A DNA stretch of 61,305 nt from Desulfosporosinus sp. Sb-LF. GTDB lineage: Bacteria; Bacillota; Desulfitobacteriia; Desulfitobacteriales; Desulfitobacteriaceae. Of the stretch, positions 18,002-27,110 are shown piece by piece. The position numbers were made by a program, and so were the translations under genes. The first letter of the stretch is position 1. The number at the start of each line of letters is the position of its first letter. The DNA is taken from contig NZ_SPQR01000017.1 of NCBI RefSeq assembly GCF_004766055.1, positions 1-61,305 of the forward strand. Reading direction: 5' to 3'. The notes below the pieces were generated by a model, which worked only from the letters and a program-made list of their open reading frames with translations, had not been told where the DNA came from and did not search any database.

Positions 18002-19825
18002 TTATTTCCCTGTTAAGGTCTTTGAATAACGTACGCGTGACTGGTGATCTAAGAATTTCTTACGGAGACGGACACTTTTTGGGGTAATTTCGACCAACTC
18101 ATCGTCATTAATGAATTCTAGTGATTGCTCCAAGGAAAACTCTCTTGGCTTGTCAAGGCGTAACGCTTCATCGGCCGAACTAGTACGCATATTGGTGAGC
18201 TGCTTTTTCTTGCAAACGTTAACTTCAATATCTTGCTCACGCTTATTCTCTCCAACAATCATACCTGCATATACATGAAGACCTGGGTCGACAAACAAGT
18301 TACCTCGTTCTTGAGCAGAATAAAGGCCGTAAGCATTTGTTTCTCCCTCTTCAAAGGCTATGAGTGCTCCACGATTTCGGCCGGGAATATCCCCTTTATA
18401 AGGTTCATAACCTAGGAAAACGTGACTCATTAATCCTTCACCGCGTGTTTGGGATAAGAAATCCCCACGGAAGCCGATGAGGCCCCGAGCCGGAATTTTA
18501 AATTCCAGGCGAAGTTGTGTTTCGGAAAGGTTTGTCATATTAGACATTTCCGCTTTGCGCTTTCCGAGAAGTTCCATGATGGCTCCTAGTGCATTTTCAT
18601 GAAGATCACAGGTCAAAAACTCGATCGGTTCGCATTTAACGCCGTCAATCGTTTTATAAATAACTTCGGGTTTAGAAACTTGAAGCTCAAACCCTTCCCT
18701 ACGCATGTTTTCAATCAAAATAGATAGGTGAAGTTCCCCTCTACCCGATACTTGAAAACAATCGGCCGAGTCTGTTTCTTCTACCCTTAGGCTGACATTG
18801 GTTTCGACTTCTTTCCAAAGACGCTCGCGTATCTTACGAGAAGTTACGAAATGCCCCTCGCGTCCGGCAAAGGGACTATTATTAACCATAAAATTCATGG
18901 ACAAGGTCGGCTCATCCACTTCAATGGTTGGTAATGCCTCAGGAGATAGTGCACAAGCTACAGTCTCTCCGATATTAGCACTGCTTAATCCTGTAAGTGC
19001 AACAATTTCTCCGGCCGATGCTTCGAGAACGTCTTGACGTTTCAGTCCGTCGTAAATCATTACTTTCCCTACTTTAGTTCGTTCAATACTTTCATCACGC
19101 TTGATTAAGGTAACATTTTCGTTCGTATGAATCGTCCCTCGAACAATTCGACCAACTACGATTTTGCCAACATAATCATCATAGTCCAGAGTGGTAACGA
19201 GCATCTGGAAAGGCGCTTCTAGGTCAACGACAGGGGCAGGAATGTGCTCCAAGATTACAGAGAAGAGTGGCACTAAAGAGTCTGCTAGTGTGTCTGCTGA
19301 GAGCCCAGCAGTTCCTGCACGCGCGGAAGCATATACAACTGGAAAGTCCAACTGATCATCTTCTGCTCCAAGTTCGATAAAAAGATCTAAGACTTCATCT
19401 ACCACTTCAGCTGGTCGAGCATCGGGGCGGTCAATCTTATTAATTACGACAATAGGAACAAGCTTAAGTTCTAAGGCTTTCCGCAGTACAAAACGTGTTT
19501 GAGGCATCGGCCCCTCAAAAGAATCGACAATAAGGAGTACCCCATTTACCATTTGTAAGACACGTTCGACTTCACCACCAAAGTCAGCATGCCCTGGGGT
19601 GTCAATAATATTAATTTTTGTCCCTTGCCATTGAACGGCGGTGTTTTTTGATAGAATGGTAATTCCACGTTCACGCTCTAAATCATTGGAATCCATAACG
19701 CGTTCAACAACTTGTTGGTTAGATCGGAAAGTTCCACTCTGTTTTAACATGGCATCAACAAGCGTTGTTTTTCCATGATCGACGTGAGCGATAATTGCAA
19801 TGTTTCTTAAATTTCGAGTTTCCAT
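18002..19825 (-). CDS. typA: Ribosome-associated translational GTPase TypA/BipA
   Basis: 607 residues, the usual length. G-motifs: G1 [10 protein letters not shown] (14-23), [29 protein letters not shown]. These are followed by domain II, the EF-G-like domains III and V, and the TypA-specific C-terminal domain ([29 protein letters not shown]). It binds 70S ribosomes and helps assembly and growth at low temperature or stress. It sits between hfq and spoVK, separated from hfq by a terminator, so it probably has its own promoter. Confidence 0.96.
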   Translation of the reverse strand: METRNLRNIAIIAHVDHGKTTLVDAMLKQSGTFRSNQQVVERVMDSNDLERERGITILSKNTAVQWQGTKINIIDTPGHADFGGEVERVLQMVNGVLLIVDSFEGPMPQTRFVLRKALELKLVPIVVINKIDRPDARPAEVVDEVLDLFIELGAEDDQLDFPVVYASARAGTAGLSADTLADSLVPLFSVILEHIPAPVVDLEAPFQMLVTTLDYDDYVGKIVVGRIVRGTIHTNENVTLIKRDESIERTKVGKVMIYDGLKRQDVLEASAGEIVALTGLSSANIGETVACALSPEALPTIEVDEPTLSMNFMVNNSPFAGREGHFVTSRKIRERLWKEVETNVSLRVEETDSADCFQVSGRGELHLSILIENMRREGFELQVSKPEVIYKTIDGVKCEPIEFLTCDLHENALGAIMELLGKRKAEMSNMTNLSETQLRLEFKIPARGLIGFRGDFLSQTRGEGLMSHVFLGYEPYKGDIPGRNRGALIAFEEGETNAYGLYSAQERGNLFVDPGLHVYAGMIVGENKREQDIEVNVCKKKQLTNMRTSSADEALRLDKPREFSLEQSLEFINDDELVEITPKSVRLRKKFLDHQSRVRYSKTLTGK

Positions 19826-19906
19826 AGTTGGGTTGAGTTCCTTTCTTTCACTAAGATAAAAGCATATAGTTTTAAGATATCATAGTTAAGTTATGAATTC
19901 AAGTAA

Positions 19907-19943
19907 AAGAACTAAGTCCGATTAAATATCGTACTTAGTTCTA
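19907..19943 (-). terminator. Terminator downstream of hfq
   Basis: AGAACTAAGT (19909-19918) pairs with ACTTAGTTCT (19933-19942); read on the minus strand the stem is followed by a TTTT run. It probably ends the mutS-to-hfq transcript before typA. Confidence 0.72.
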
Positions 19944-20047
19944 CTCTAGAAAACACTGTTTTAACTTATATTCCCAAATAACATCGATGGTAGTAGGAAT
20001 ATCTTTCTGAGAACTATCATTTTTTTGGTGTTATTGACTGGACTTGT

Positions 20048-20293
20048 TTAATTATTCGACTCTGCACTCAGGGCCACTAAGTTAATTGGACGTATCGGCA
20101 TAACAGTTGAAATTGCATGTTTATAAACCATTTGCTGTCTTCCTTCAAATTCAATGACTACCGTAAAATTATCAAACCCCTTGATAAGTCCCTTAAGTTG
20201 AAACCCGTTAACCAAATAAATAGTCACAGGTAGGTTTTCCTTGCGAACCTGATTCAAAAAGGTATCTTGTAAATTGATGGGCGATTTATTCAT
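20048..20293 (-). CDS. hfq: RNA chaperone Hfq
   Basis: 81 residues, the length of Gram-positive Hfq. Sm1 motif [21 protein letters not shown], then [10 protein letters not shown], and the Sm2 signature [12 protein letters not shown] (YKHA). The hexamer binds small RNAs and mRNAs. The tail after PIRPIN is short, as in Firmicutes. ATG start after GATGGAGGG. It is the last gene of the mutS-mutL-miaA-hfq run, 34 bases after miaA, and is followed by a terminator. Confidence 0.97.
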   Translation of the reverse strand: MNKSPINLQDTFLNQVRKENLPVTIYLVNGFQLKGLIKGFDNFTVVIEFEGRQQMVYKHAISTVMPIRPINLVALSAESNN

Positions 20294-20327
20294 AAATTTC
20301 CCTCCATCACCTTATTTTTCTTCTTTA

Positions 20328-21269
20328 CTATTCTACACGAGTTTGGTAGGCTCTGCAAGTCTCGATAATCGAATTGAGAATTTCGTATGGTTCGGTCTCG
20401 ATATCGTACCATCTTACCCGAGGATCACGTCGAAACCAGGTCAGTTGACGTTTTGCGAAATGACGTGTATCCCTTTGGAGCAAACGTAACATTTCTGGTT
20501 GAGTTATAAGTCCTTTAATGTACCAGTGAGCATGGCGATAGCCAATGCTTTGTAACGGCTTTAAGGTCGAATCATAACCACTCTTTAAAAGTGACAGTGT
20601 TTCTTCTATTAAACCCTGGGAAAGCATCGCTACGCAGCGTTGATTAATCCGTTCGTATATTACTTCACGTGGAGCTGTAAGCCCAATATAGACGATAGAT
20701 GGATCAAGCGGCTGATATTCGTTATCTCGAAACTGACGCTGGCTGGATAATGTTTCACCCGTTAATTCCAATACTTCAAGGGCCCTGATAATCCGAAAAA
20801 CATCATTAGGATGTAATTGACGAGCTGTTTCAGGGTCAAGTTTTTGCAGTTCCTCATGTAGTGATAAATTGCCGTATAAGACAACATATTCCTTCCATTT
20901 GGAACGGATTTCCTCAGAGCCATGCTGGGAGAAGTCATAAGGATCAAGTAAAGACCGAATATATAATCCTGTTCCGCCAACAACAATTGGAAAATGCCCA
21001 CGACTCCTAATCTCCCTGATTAATGAAGTCGCCGTTAACTTAAACTGAGCTGCGGTAAAAGGCTCTGCGGGATCCAAGAAATCAATACAGTGATGTGGAA
21101 CAAGTTTAAGTTCTTCGGCAGTTGGCTTTGCCGATCCAATATCAAGTTTCTGATAGACTTGAACGGAATCTCCTGAAATGATTTCTCCCCCGATTTCTCG
21201 TGCCAATTCTATCCCCAAGGAAGACTTGCCAACGCCTGTTGGACCGATAATTATTATCAGTGGATACAC
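20328..21269 (-). CDS. miaA: tRNA dimethylallyltransferase
   Basis: Adds the dimethylallyl group to A37 of tRNAs reading U-starting codons; the MiaB encoded at 30288-31619 then methylthiolates it. About 313 residues. P-loop GPTGVGKSSLG, DSVQVYQKLDIGSAKP, HHCIDFLDP, VVGGTGLYIRSLL, and R-Q-x-T-W-F-R-R at the C-terminus (RQLTWFRRDPRV). I prefer GTG 21269 (eight bases after GGAGG) to the ATG at 21284, which overlaps the upstream stop as TAATG but has no ribosome site. Translational coupling with the methyltransferase gene is likely either way. Confidence 0.95.
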   Translation of the reverse strand: MYPLIIIIGPTGVGKSSLGIELAREIGGEIISGDSVQVYQKLDIGSAKPTAEELKLVPHHCIDFLDPAEPFTAAQFKLTATSLIREIRSRGHFPIVVGGTGLYIRSLLDPYDFSQHGSEEIRSKWKEYVVLYGNLSLHEELQKLDPETARQLHPNDVFRIIRALEVLELTGETLSSQRQFRDNEYQPLDPSIVYIGLTAPREVIYERINQRCVAMLSQGLIEETLSLLKSGYDSTLKPLQSIGYRHAHWYIKGLITQPEMLRLLQRDTRHFAKRQLTWFRRDPRVRWYDIETEPYEILNSIIETCRAYQTRVE

Positions 21270-21283
21270 CAAACCATCCTCCA

Positions 21284-22084
21284 TTAAACTAAAATCACGC
21301 CATAATCGATAGGACTATACCGACCTCCGAGTAATGTTTCAAACCCCAGACGTCGAAACTCAGTACTGTTTTTGCGCTCTTTGAGCACAACTCTGTGCCG
21401 AGCAATTCGACAAGCTTCTATAACTGCTTCGTGATGTAAGGGACTATGATCAGACCATTGGTGCAAGGGTTGGATTGAGCCGGATTGTTCAAGAGTATGG
21501 CGAAACATAGGGTCAAAGTATACAACATCAACAGAATTTGAAGGGATATTGGCTAAGATCTTACCGTGGTCTCCCCAATGTACTTGAATTTGCCGAGAAG
21601 CTTCCACCAAGGCAGCCCAGGAGTTCTGCTTATCCACATTTTTCGGATTGTGAATGATCTCAGAGAAATGATTCAGACCATCACGAACCAATGCGGCCAA
21701 AACCGGGGATTGTTCCAGCGCTAGGACACTTCCCATATTTCCTACAGCCCAAGCCCCAATAAGCGCATCAGTTCCTAAACCCAGAGTCGCATCAATTAAT
21801 GAGTCTCCGGCATTTAACTGAGTGGCTTCAAGATAGCGGTCAGTTCCACCACGCTGGAGATTAATTAGTCGAATTAGAGCCATGCTCGGATGAAAAGATA
21901 GTCTTTCACTACCAATACTTAAGCAAACACCTCTACGTGAAATTGTAAGTTCTGGTAGTTTTTCTTCTCCACTCTGAGTTAAGATCCAGGTGCATCCAGG
22001 TTGTTCGAGGAACCACTCGAGTCTTTTTAAAAGTTCTGTATCAGAATGAGTTGTTTTGAGAAGGATGGGAATTTTATCAAACAT
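21284..22084 (-). CDS. Class I SAM-dependent methyltransferase
   Basis: About 266 residues from ATG 22084, which follows GGAGG by four bases; the longer frame to 22114 lacks a site. Motif I is DATLGLGTDALIGAWAVG, motif II VLALEQSP, and VVYFDPMFRH resembles the DPPY-like motif IV of the RsmJ/YhiQ group, which methylates 16S rRNA. The target here is unproven. It is embedded between mutL and miaA with very tight spacing, so it is co-expressed with both. Confidence 0.78.
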   Translation of the reverse strand: MFDKIPILLKTTHSDTELLKRLEWFLEQPGCTWILTQSGEEKLPELTISRRGVCLSIGSERLSFHPSMALIRLINLQRGGTDRYLEATQLNAGDSLIDATLGLGTDALIGAWAVGNMGSVLALEQSPVLAALVRDGLNHFSEIIHNPKNVDKQNSWAALVEASRQIQVHWGDHGKILANIPSNSVDVVYFDPMFRHTLEQSGSIQPLHQWSDHSPLHHEAVIEACRIARHRVVLKERKNSTEFRRLGFETLLGGRYSPIDYGVILV

Positions 22085-22172
22085 AGAGCCTCCGGTTTTT
22101 TGCTTGTTATACAAATTGCAATCTGTTCTCCAAAGTAGTCTGTCCGCAAAACATTACACACAAACTTGTAGA

Positions 22173-24074
22173 TTATGCGCGATAAAAACGTTTTTCAAAT
22201 TCCGAACGAGTCATTTTAACCATTGTTGGGCGTCCATGTGGACATGTATAGGGATTAGTGGTCTGGCCAAGTCTCGCAATCAGTTGTTCCATTTCCAGTA
22301 AGGAAAGTGAATCTTGCGCTTTTATGGATTCTTTGCACGCTAACAGATAAATCCATTCCTCTAACAATTTATCTAAAGTAGGTGTTGTATTCTTTTGTAG
22401 GATTTCCTCTATAAATTGACGAAGTAATCTGTCTGCTTGAAAAGTTCCAGTTTGAACTGGGACGCCGCGTAATAAGTATGTTTGTGAACCAAACTGCTCC
22501 AGTATGAATCCCATTTCAGTGAGAACCCATAAATGTTCTAAAAGAACTTGTTCTTCTTGTAATGTTAATTCTATAGGAATTGGTATTAGAAGAGCCTGAC
22601 TGGGGTGTTCAGCTAATTTAAACTCTATTAACAATCGTTCATAGTTAATCCGTTCATGAGCGGCATGTTGGTCAATCACAAGAAGTATTTCACCGTCAGT
22701 CGCTAAGATATAGGTGTTGAAAAGCTGAGCTAAAGGCCAGATGCGGGGTAAAATATCTTGGATTTGCGGATTAACTTGGGTAGTAGAACGTTCTTGAGTT
22801 TCATGCATTATTTGGATCGAGGAATTACCCTCGGGCATTCTAATCTCTTCATGTGTACGTTCAAAAAATTTCGGTCGATTGAGGGTTTCGTTGGGTTGAT
22901 AGGTCAATTCATACTGAGTTTTCACTACTGGGGATGAAGCTATTGTCTCGAGGATTTGCAACGATGCCTTGGATTTCGACGTAAGAGCAGATACTTCGAT
23001 TGGAAGAGTTTGTGGCGAAAAGGAAGTCTTTGATTTATGAGAAGATTCAGGCGTCTGTCTGGTTTGAAATGAGGGTAAAGGTTTACTATTAATTAGAGCT
23101 TGATAGACTGCCTTACTAATAAAAGAACTTAAGTCCTTTTCATTTTTAAATCTGACATTCATTTTTGTGGGATGTACATTCACATCATAATCAGAGGGTG
23201 GAACATGCAAATGGAGAACTGCTACAGGGTGAAGCTTAACCGGAACTAAGGTATGATAGCCTTCCTCTAGTGCTCTGCTTAAAAATGAAGAACGGATAAT
23301 ACGTCCATTAATCATAAAACTTTGGGCTTGCTTCGAAGAACGAACCAGATCTGGTGGACTGATAAAGCCTTCTAAATTCCACTCTTCGTACTGTACGCAT
23401 ATCTGAATAAGTTGTCGAGCGATAGTATGACCGAGAATCGCGCCGATAGTCTCACGTAAATCACCGCGCCCAGACGTTTGCAAAATGACTTGATGTGGAT
23501 GAGTCAAGGAAAACGCGATGTCAGGATGCGCAAGTGCGATTCGTCCTATAGTATCACTTATTAAACCAAATTCCGTCGCGGTGGATTTTAGAAATTTTAA
23601 TCGTGCTGGAGTGTTAAAGAATAGATTTCTTACCGTCACAGATGTCCCAACGGGGCACCCGACTTCCTTACATTCCCCTTGTTTTCCACCGTCAATTGTC
23701 AGGCACAATCCGGCCACTTCATCCGCAGTACGTGAAGATATTTCCATTTGCGAGACCGAAGCAATACTCGGTAGAGCTTCCCCCCTAAAACCGAGTGTTC
23801 TTAGATGATCAAGATCCTCAATCCGGCTTATTTTACTCGTTGCATGACGTATCACTGCTAAAGTTAAATCTGAAACTCCGATCCCACAACCATCATCTCG
23901 CACCCGAATTAACTGAACACCATTCCCTTCGATGGTTATATCAATGTGTTTTGCCCCAGCATCTAAGGCGTTTTCAACCAACTCCTTGACAACAGAGGCA
24001 GGGCGTTCAACGACTTCTCCAGCGGCAATTTGGTTTGCCGAGTGCGAATCCAGGATATGAATCCCCGGTGTCAC
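22173..24074 (-). CDS. mutL: DNA mismatch repair protein MutL
   Basis: About 633 residues. GHKL ATPase N-domain: ANQIAAGEVVERPASVVKE, ENALDAGA (catalytic Glu), DDGCGI, GFRGEALPSIASVS. The middle is a low-conservation linker. The C-terminal dimerisation/endonuclease domain has DQHAAHERINYE (the DQHAxxExxxYE endonuclease motif), ACKESIKA and CPHGRP(T), so it should nick DNA as in other MutL without MutH. GTG 24074 after GGAAGG shares its G with the TAG stop of the upstream gene; an ATG at 24101 is possible but lies inside it. It works with the MutS at 27111-29660. Confidence 0.95.
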   Translation of the reverse strand: MTPGIHILDSHSANQIAAGEVVERPASVVKELVENALDAGAKHIDITIEGNGVQLIRVRDDGCGIGVSDLTLAVIRHATSKISRIEDLDHLRTLGFRGEALPSIASVSQMEISSRTADEVAGLCLTIDGGKQGECKEVGCPVGTSVTVRNLFFNTPARLKFLKSTATEFGLISDTIGRIALAHPDIAFSLTHPHQVILQTSGRGDLRETIGAILGHTIARQLIQICVQYEEWNLEGFISPPDLVRSSKQAQSFMINGRIIRSSFLSRALEEGYHTLVPVKLHPVAVLHLHVPPSDYDVNVHPTKMNVRFKNEKDLSSFISKAVYQALINSKPLPSFQTRQTPESSHKSKTSFSPQTLPIEVSALTSKSKASLQILETIASSPVVKTQYELTYQPNETLNRPKFFERTHEEIRMPEGNSSIQIMHETQERSTTQVNPQIQDILPRIWPLAQLFNTYILATDGEILLVIDQHAAHERINYERLLIEFKLAEHPSQALLIPIPIELTLQEEQVLLEHLWVLTEMGFILEQFGSQTYLLRGVPVQTGTFQADRLLRQFIEEILQKNTTPTLDKLLEEWIYLLACKESIKAQDSLSLLEMEQLIARLGQTTNPYTCPHGRPTMVKMTRSEFEKRFYRA

Positions 24075-25408
24075 TATCTCAATCCTTCCTTCCTCTGCCA
24101 TAAATCTTGTTTATCGTGAAGCTGGTTCTGTAGTAAACCATAGTCGGCATCTTCACGCTGATGTTGAAGATGATCCCAAAGTTCGTAACCTGCTTGCTCA
24201 CACTCTGAGCAGGCCATGAACGGAATACGAACTAATATCGACTTACCAGGAAAAGAAGAGCGACTACTCTCTATATAGACAGTACCACCACAATAACTAC
24301 ATTGTCGGATGTAATCGTGTCGTATTTCTTGGAACCCCTCCGTGTCATAATATACGGAATGAGGAATATATATCCAATCCCCTTTAGGGAAAAAGTATTT
24401 ATTCTGGATTGTCCAATGAGGATTAATCGTTTGGTGTTGATTTTTCAATCCTTCAATATAAGGTTTAATGCTCGACAGAGTCAGTACGGAACGATCTAGT
24501 TTCTGCGGTTCACGAACATGATAATAGTCCTCTCCTGCGAGAGCAAGCAATATTGCCAAGTTAACATAAGGCAATGCTCCCTCGATGGAATATCCACCTT
24601 CTAGAACTGCTAAATCTGGTTGAAGAAGCTCTGTGATCCGCCCATATCCGCCCGCAGTAAGATTCATTGAGGCCAGTGGGTCTGTAAAATGATTATCTTG
24701 TCCCGCAGAATTAATAATCAAATCAGGTGCAAAGACTTGCAAACGCGGAAGCACCCAGTTTTCTAGGACATAGTGGTACCCTTCATCTCCAGTTCCGGGC
24801 GGAAGCGGAATGTTTAAGGTCTGACCCCATGCATTTGGCCCCCCTTTTTCATTAACAAAACCACTCCCAGGATAAAGTGTTCGCCCATCTTGATGGAGGG
24901 AGATGAAAAGAACATTTGGATCGTGATAAAAGATATCTTGTGTTCCATCACCATGATGAACATCGGTGTCAACAATTGCGATCTTCTTAATCCCGAAATG
25001 AGCCCTTAAGTGGTTCACAAGAATTGCTTCGTTATTTAGCGTACAGAACCCCCGATTTCCCCAAACCGTCGCCCCAGAATGATGTCCAGGGGGACGTGCT
25101 AGTACAAAACCATTGGCAATGTCACCGCGGACTCTTGCTTCACCTAGTAAAATAGCACTCCCAGCTGCAATGAGGTGCGCATCTAACGCTTCTAGATGGA
25201 ACTGAGGGGTTGGGAATAAGGCTTGGGCTCGTAACCCCTCATGTATCGAAGCAATACGAGGAGAAAACTGTTTTATCCGGGGTAAGTCAAGAATCCCTTC
25301 TTCAAACAATTGCTCTTGAGTATAAAGAAGACGTTCTTCTCGTTCAGGATGTGATTCACCAAGTGACCAGTCAAAGGCTGGAAAAAACAAAATTCCAGTA
25401 TGTCTCAT
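24074..25408 (-). CDS. Histone-deacetylase-family amidohydrolase with C-terminal Zn-ribbon-like region
   Basis: 444 residues. Residues 1-310 are a class II-like HDAC/acetylpolyamine amidohydrolase domain: RPPGHHSG (catalytic HH), DTDVHHGDGTQDIF (Zn Asp/His), SLHQDGRTLYPGSGF, SAGQDNHFTDPL (Asp), EGGYS. Bacterial members deacetylate small molecules, acetoin-metabolism proteins or polyamines; the substrate is unknown. The extension holds CSYCGG...CSECE, a probable zinc ribbon. Start ATG after GGGAGGG overlaps the upstream stop as ATGA; the stop overlaps the mutL start by one base, so the three genes are translationally coupled. Confidence 0.87.
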   Translation of the reverse strand: MRHTGILFFPAFDWSLGESHPEREERLLYTQEQLFEEGILDLPRIKQFSPRIASIHEGLRAQALFPTPQFHLEALDAHLIAAGSAILLGEARVRGDIANGFVLARPPGHHSGATVWGNRGFCTLNNEAILVNHLRAHFGIKKIAIVDTDVHHGDGTQDIFYHDPNVLFISLHQDGRTLYPGSGFVNEKGGPNAWGQTLNIPLPPGTGDEGYHYVLENWVLPRLQVFAPDLIINSAGQDNHFTDPLASMNLTAGGYGRITELLQPDLAVLEGGYSIEGALPYVNLAILLALAGEDYYHVREPQKLDRSVLTLSSIKPYIEGLKNQHQTINPHWTIQNKYFFPKGDWIYIPHSVYYDTEGFQEIRHDYIRQCSYCGGTVYIESSRSSFPGKSILVRIPFMACSECEQAGYELWDHLQHQREDADYGLLQNQLHDKQDLWQRKEGLR

Positions 25409-27072
25409 ACATGTACCCTCCCGATGACACCAGGCCTTAAATGAACGGCCCCACGAACAATTTGACCTACAGTTCTATAATCTTGAACAATAGGAAAAAA
25501 ATCAAAGGGCTCTTTTTCCAAGTCATAAATCGCAACCTCATATTGTTTAGCTTGCTTCTGAGCAAGGGTATTTATAAAGTTCTCTACTTCCCGATGGGGT
25601 CGAAGAGATCCGGTCCATTTCCCTTGTTCGCCTGTCTCAGCTACGCGATAATATTTCATATATGTATCAAGATGAAGGGTGCAATCAAAGGTGGGTCTGG
25701 CCATAGCGGCACCTAGGGCATTCGAAACTTCAGAAAAAAGTCCTAGTTGAACAGGATTGTTTAGGCGTTTCCCCAAGGCTGTTATAAGACCACGAGCACC
25801 TCCACCACTGACCACCGTGTAAAACGCTTTAGTTTCATGAGGATGGAGAACCTCCCAGACCTTATAAGCTGGCTCTTCCTCCCACTCATGTTTAAGAGAA
25901 TCAACAGCATCTGCAATCCGATCGACCACCCTGTCAATAATAGCTGTAGCAAGTTCCCGCAAATACTTTGGTGTTCGCCTCTCAGTAGGCAAGATTGAAG
26001 CAAGGCCTTCTTCAGCCAACCGTTCGTTCCCATAGTCAATAAGACCGAGATAACGCATTGCATCCGTCGGAGTCGGTACATTGCCACCTAAGCAATAAGC
26101 TGGACCAAGTCGGTAACTTTCGAGAAAAAAACCCTGATCTGTGGCACGAATGACGGAGTCCCCTCCCACTGGAATAGAACGGACTGAAAGTGATCGCACA
26201 AGGGTCGAAAAAGGTCCAATTTGCGCCCCTTTAGTGCTTAGTAACGGGTTACCAGAAAGAACGAGTCCTAAATCTGTCGTAGTTCCACCAATGTCAATTA
26301 TGATAGAAGAATCCTTAGGATCACTTTGAGCTAAACCTGCAAGTACGCTTGCGGCTGGCCCTGAGTAAATTGAATCAATGGGCCGTATTTTGGCAAGTGG
26401 TAAGGTTCCTCCATCCGCCTTTAAAATAGAAACTGGGGCATGTATTTTCCGTGCACTTAACGCTGTTTGTAACTGCTCGGAAAAGTTAGTATACATATCT
26501 GAAACACCTAAATTAAGATACGTCGTCATGCTACGTCGGAAAAAATTTGCTTGCCCCCACTCATGTCCCAAAGCTACATGTATAGAAGGATAAAGATTCC
26601 TCAGGTAGGCAGCAAGTTGTTCCTCATGAAGACAGTTTCTGTGGGAGAATTTACCGACTATAGCGACATGAACCAGATTCTCACTAAAATCTGATGTCTG
26701 AAGTTTTTCCCATTCTCTGAGATCAGGAGGTTCAATCTCTCTCCCCCTGAAATCTATTTCCCCGGAGAGTTCAAGATAACTGAGTGGCCATGGTAGTGCA
26801 TCAATACTCATCCCATTTCCAGAAAAAAGAAGTAATGACACAGGAGAAATTCGGTCTTGAAGAATTGCATTGGTTACTAATGTGGTACTCACAGTAACGT
26901 TGTTGATCGAAGGTACATTTGTAATTTTTAACGCATCAAAAGCATCTAATAGGGTTTCTACCAAATTTTCAGCCCGAGTGGGTACTTTTGCTGTATTTTG
27001 GATTTTTCCATTCTGAATAAACACGGCGTCAGTATAAGTACCGCCCACATCGATCCCTACTTGATTAGGCAT
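25405..27072 (-). CDS. Hydantoinase/oxoprolinase family protein
   Basis: 555 residues. The ASKHA-type fold begins GIDVGGTYTDAVF; the signature GGTLP, then IYSGPAASVLAG, and SIIIDIGGTTTDLGLV match the hydantoinase A/5-oxoprolinase family of ATP-dependent ring-opening enzymes. It is about 100-150 residues shorter than typical HyuA, and no hydantoinase B partner is nearby, so the usual pairing is absent and the substrate unknown. It sits 38 bases after mutS and overlaps the HDAC-like gene by four bases. Confidence 0.82.
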   Translation of the reverse strand: MPNQVGIDVGGTYTDAVFIQNGKIQNTAKVPTRAENLVETLLDAFDALKITNVPSINNVTVSTTLVTNAILQDRISPVSLLLFSGNGMSIDALPWPLSYLELSGEIDFRGREIEPPDLREWEKLQTSDFSENLVHVAIVGKFSHRNCLHEEQLAAYLRNLYPSIHVALGHEWGQANFFRRSMTTYLNLGVSDMYTNFSEQLQTALSARKIHAPVSILKADGGTLPLAKIRPIDSIYSGPAASVLAGLAQSDPKDSSIIIDIGGTTTDLGLVLSGNPLLSTKGAQIGPFSTLVRSLSVRSIPVGGDSVIRATDQGFFLESYRLGPAYCLGGNVPTPTDAMRYLGLIDYGNERLAEEGLASILPTERRTPKYLRELATAIIDRVVDRIADAVDSLKHEWEEEPAYKVWEVLHPHETKAFYTVVSGGGARGLITALGKRLNNPVQLGLFSEVSNALGAAMARPTFDCTLHLDTYMKYYRVAETGEQGKWTGSLRPHREVENFINTLAQKQAKQYEVAIYDLEKEPFDFFPIVQDYRTVGQIVRGAVHLRPGVIGRVHV

Positions 27073-27110
27073 GGTTACTCCCCTCCTTCTGGGCTTTTGG
27101 ACTTTTGGAA

